Assembly (NCBI GenBank): GCA_029861485.1
Contig: JAOTZF010000005.1
Coordinates: 1-21,370 of the forward strand
Reading direction: 5' to 3'
From: Thermoleophilia bacterium
Lineage (GTDB): Bacteria; Actinomycetota; Thermoleophilia; Miltoncostaeales; Miltoncostaeaceae
DNA: 21,370 nt
Shown: one piece after another, positions 20,828 through 21,370 of the stretch
Layout: every line of letters begins with the position of its first letter
Numbering within the stretch: position 1 is the first letter of the stretch
Program-made: the position numbers and the translations under genes
Notes under the pieces: generated by a model
What the model saw: the letters and a program-made list of their open reading frames with translations, nothing else
Database searches by the model: none
Told to the model about the DNA's origin: nothing

Positions 20828-21370
20828 CGCTCGCGCTCGCCGGGGGTCAGTTGACGGCCGGCAACGGCGCAGGCCGCCGCGCGCCACGATTGCTCGGAGA
20901 CGTCGACGATCGACAGCGCTCCACCCGCCGTCGTGACCGCGAGCGCGGTTCCCTGTGCGTTGAAGGTCATCACCGAGGCGTCGGTGGCGCCCGGCACGCG
21001 GATCCCGCCGAGCCGCTGGCGCGTCTCGGTGTCCCAGAGGATCACCCGCCCGTCAGTCGTGACCGACGCGCCGACGCCGCTCGGAGCGTCGACCACCCAG
21101 GGATCGGTGGTGGCGTCGAACCCCGAGGCGCTCTGCGGAGCGGCGGGCGGCGGCTCGGCCGCGGGGCGAAGCTCGCCCGAGGAGAGCTCGAGGGTATGGC
21201 CTGGGCGCACGGGGTCGCCGTCCCACGAGGCGATGGCCAGGCGCGCCGCGTCGGGGCTGAAACCGAGCACTCTGTCGCCAGGTACGCGGTGGGCCAACCG
21301 GCCGTCCTCGAGGTCCCAGACGGCCACCTCCGAGCCCACGTCGGACGGCGTGATCGACCATGCGATCAGA
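20788..21370 (-). CDS. WD40-repeat protein, C-terminal part (runs off the right edge)
   Basis: The frame is open from the window edge to a TAG at 20788-20790, showing 194 residues. At least three beta-propeller blade pieces are visible: SEVAVWDLEDGRLAHRV, then FSPDAARLAIASWDG, then DGRVILWDTETRQRLGG with FNAQGTALAVTTAGGALSIVDV. The ending SWRAAACAVAGRQLTPGERE and the closing DEPACP is the common tail of actinobacterial WD40 proteins (AGRNLT-x-x-EW ... TCP). That tail often sits on large regulators with an SARP/BTAD or NACHT/AAA N-terminus. The N-terminal domain, which would tell its role, lies outside the window. Confidence 0.85.
   Translation of the reverse strand, partial: LIAWSITPSDVGSEVAVWDLEDGRLAHRVPGDRVLGFSPDAARLAIASWDGDPVRPGHTLELSSGELRPAAEPPPAAPQSASGFDATTDPWVVDAPSGVGASVTTDGRVILWDTETRQRLGGIRVPGATDASVMTFNAQGTALAVTTAGGALSIVDVSEQSWRAAACAVAGRQLTPGERERYAALSPDEPACP

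Noticed and set aside
1..21370. CRISPR arrays, tRNA/rRNA genes, insertion sequences, phage or defence genes
   Set aside because: Looked for repeats with regular spacing, tRNA-like cloverleaf ends, transposase or integrase motifs and nuclease/helicase signatures; none seen by eye.

Overview
This window reads as a chromosomal piece of a high-GC actinobacterium. Actinobacterial markers are a GarA/OdhI-type FHA protein next to an Rv1828-type MerR regulator, a polyphosphate glucokinase, an UPF0182 giant membrane protein and a perfect pair of actinobacterial-type SOS boxes (GAAC-N4-GTTC). A single-motif RsiG-like protein and two secreted or anchored proteins of uncharacterised type lean towards a deep-branching group such as Thermoleophilia (Solirubrobacterales). 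That placement is inference from recall, not from any search.

Layout. (1) 3-2875, plus strand: the 3' end of a probable pgsA, then an RsiG-like small protein, a GarA-like FHA protein, a MerR regulator, adenine phosphoribosyltransferase and polyphosphate glucokinase. The last three junctions all use the same 4-base GTGA start/stop overlap, so this looks like one tightly coupled operon. (2) 2872-4362, minus: M32 carboxypeptidase, sharing stop-codon bases with ppgK. (3) 4398-6768: a two-helix membrane protein (plus), a lipoprotein (minus), a ferritin and an unknown 170-residue protein (plus). (4) 6777-8163, minus: a small 89-residue protein under two LexA-type operators, and a K+ channel with an RCK domain. 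(5) 8311-11587, plus: UPF0182 protein, then a truncated VOC-domain remnant. (6) 11574-13234, minus: NhaA antiporter with a coupled 96-residue protein. (7) 13337-17663, plus: BioY, a six-helix membrane protein, Hsp20 and Lon; the last two form a proteostasis pair. (8) 17664-20827: a poorly filled stretch with two doubtful small membrane ORFs, a secreted cysteine-containing protein, a strong hairpin terminator, an anchored protein with a DLDGDG loop, YtoQ, and a decayed GNAT acetyltransferase interrupted by a GC hairpin. (9) 20788-21370, minus: the C-terminal end of a WD40-repeat protein that runs off the window.

Translation signals are mixed. Some genes have clear Shine-Dalgarno sequences (ferritin, lipoprotein, BioY, the secreted protein). 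Several others lack one and instead carry a -10-like TAnnnT hexamer 6-8 bases before the start codon, the hallmark of leaderless mRNAs. The most interesting locus is 7039-7086. Two perfect SOS palindromes flank such a leaderless promoter in front of a small protein of unknown function, so I propose it as a new DNA-damage-inducible gene. The RsiG-like protein (possible cyclic-di-GMP-dependent anti-sigma factor) is second.
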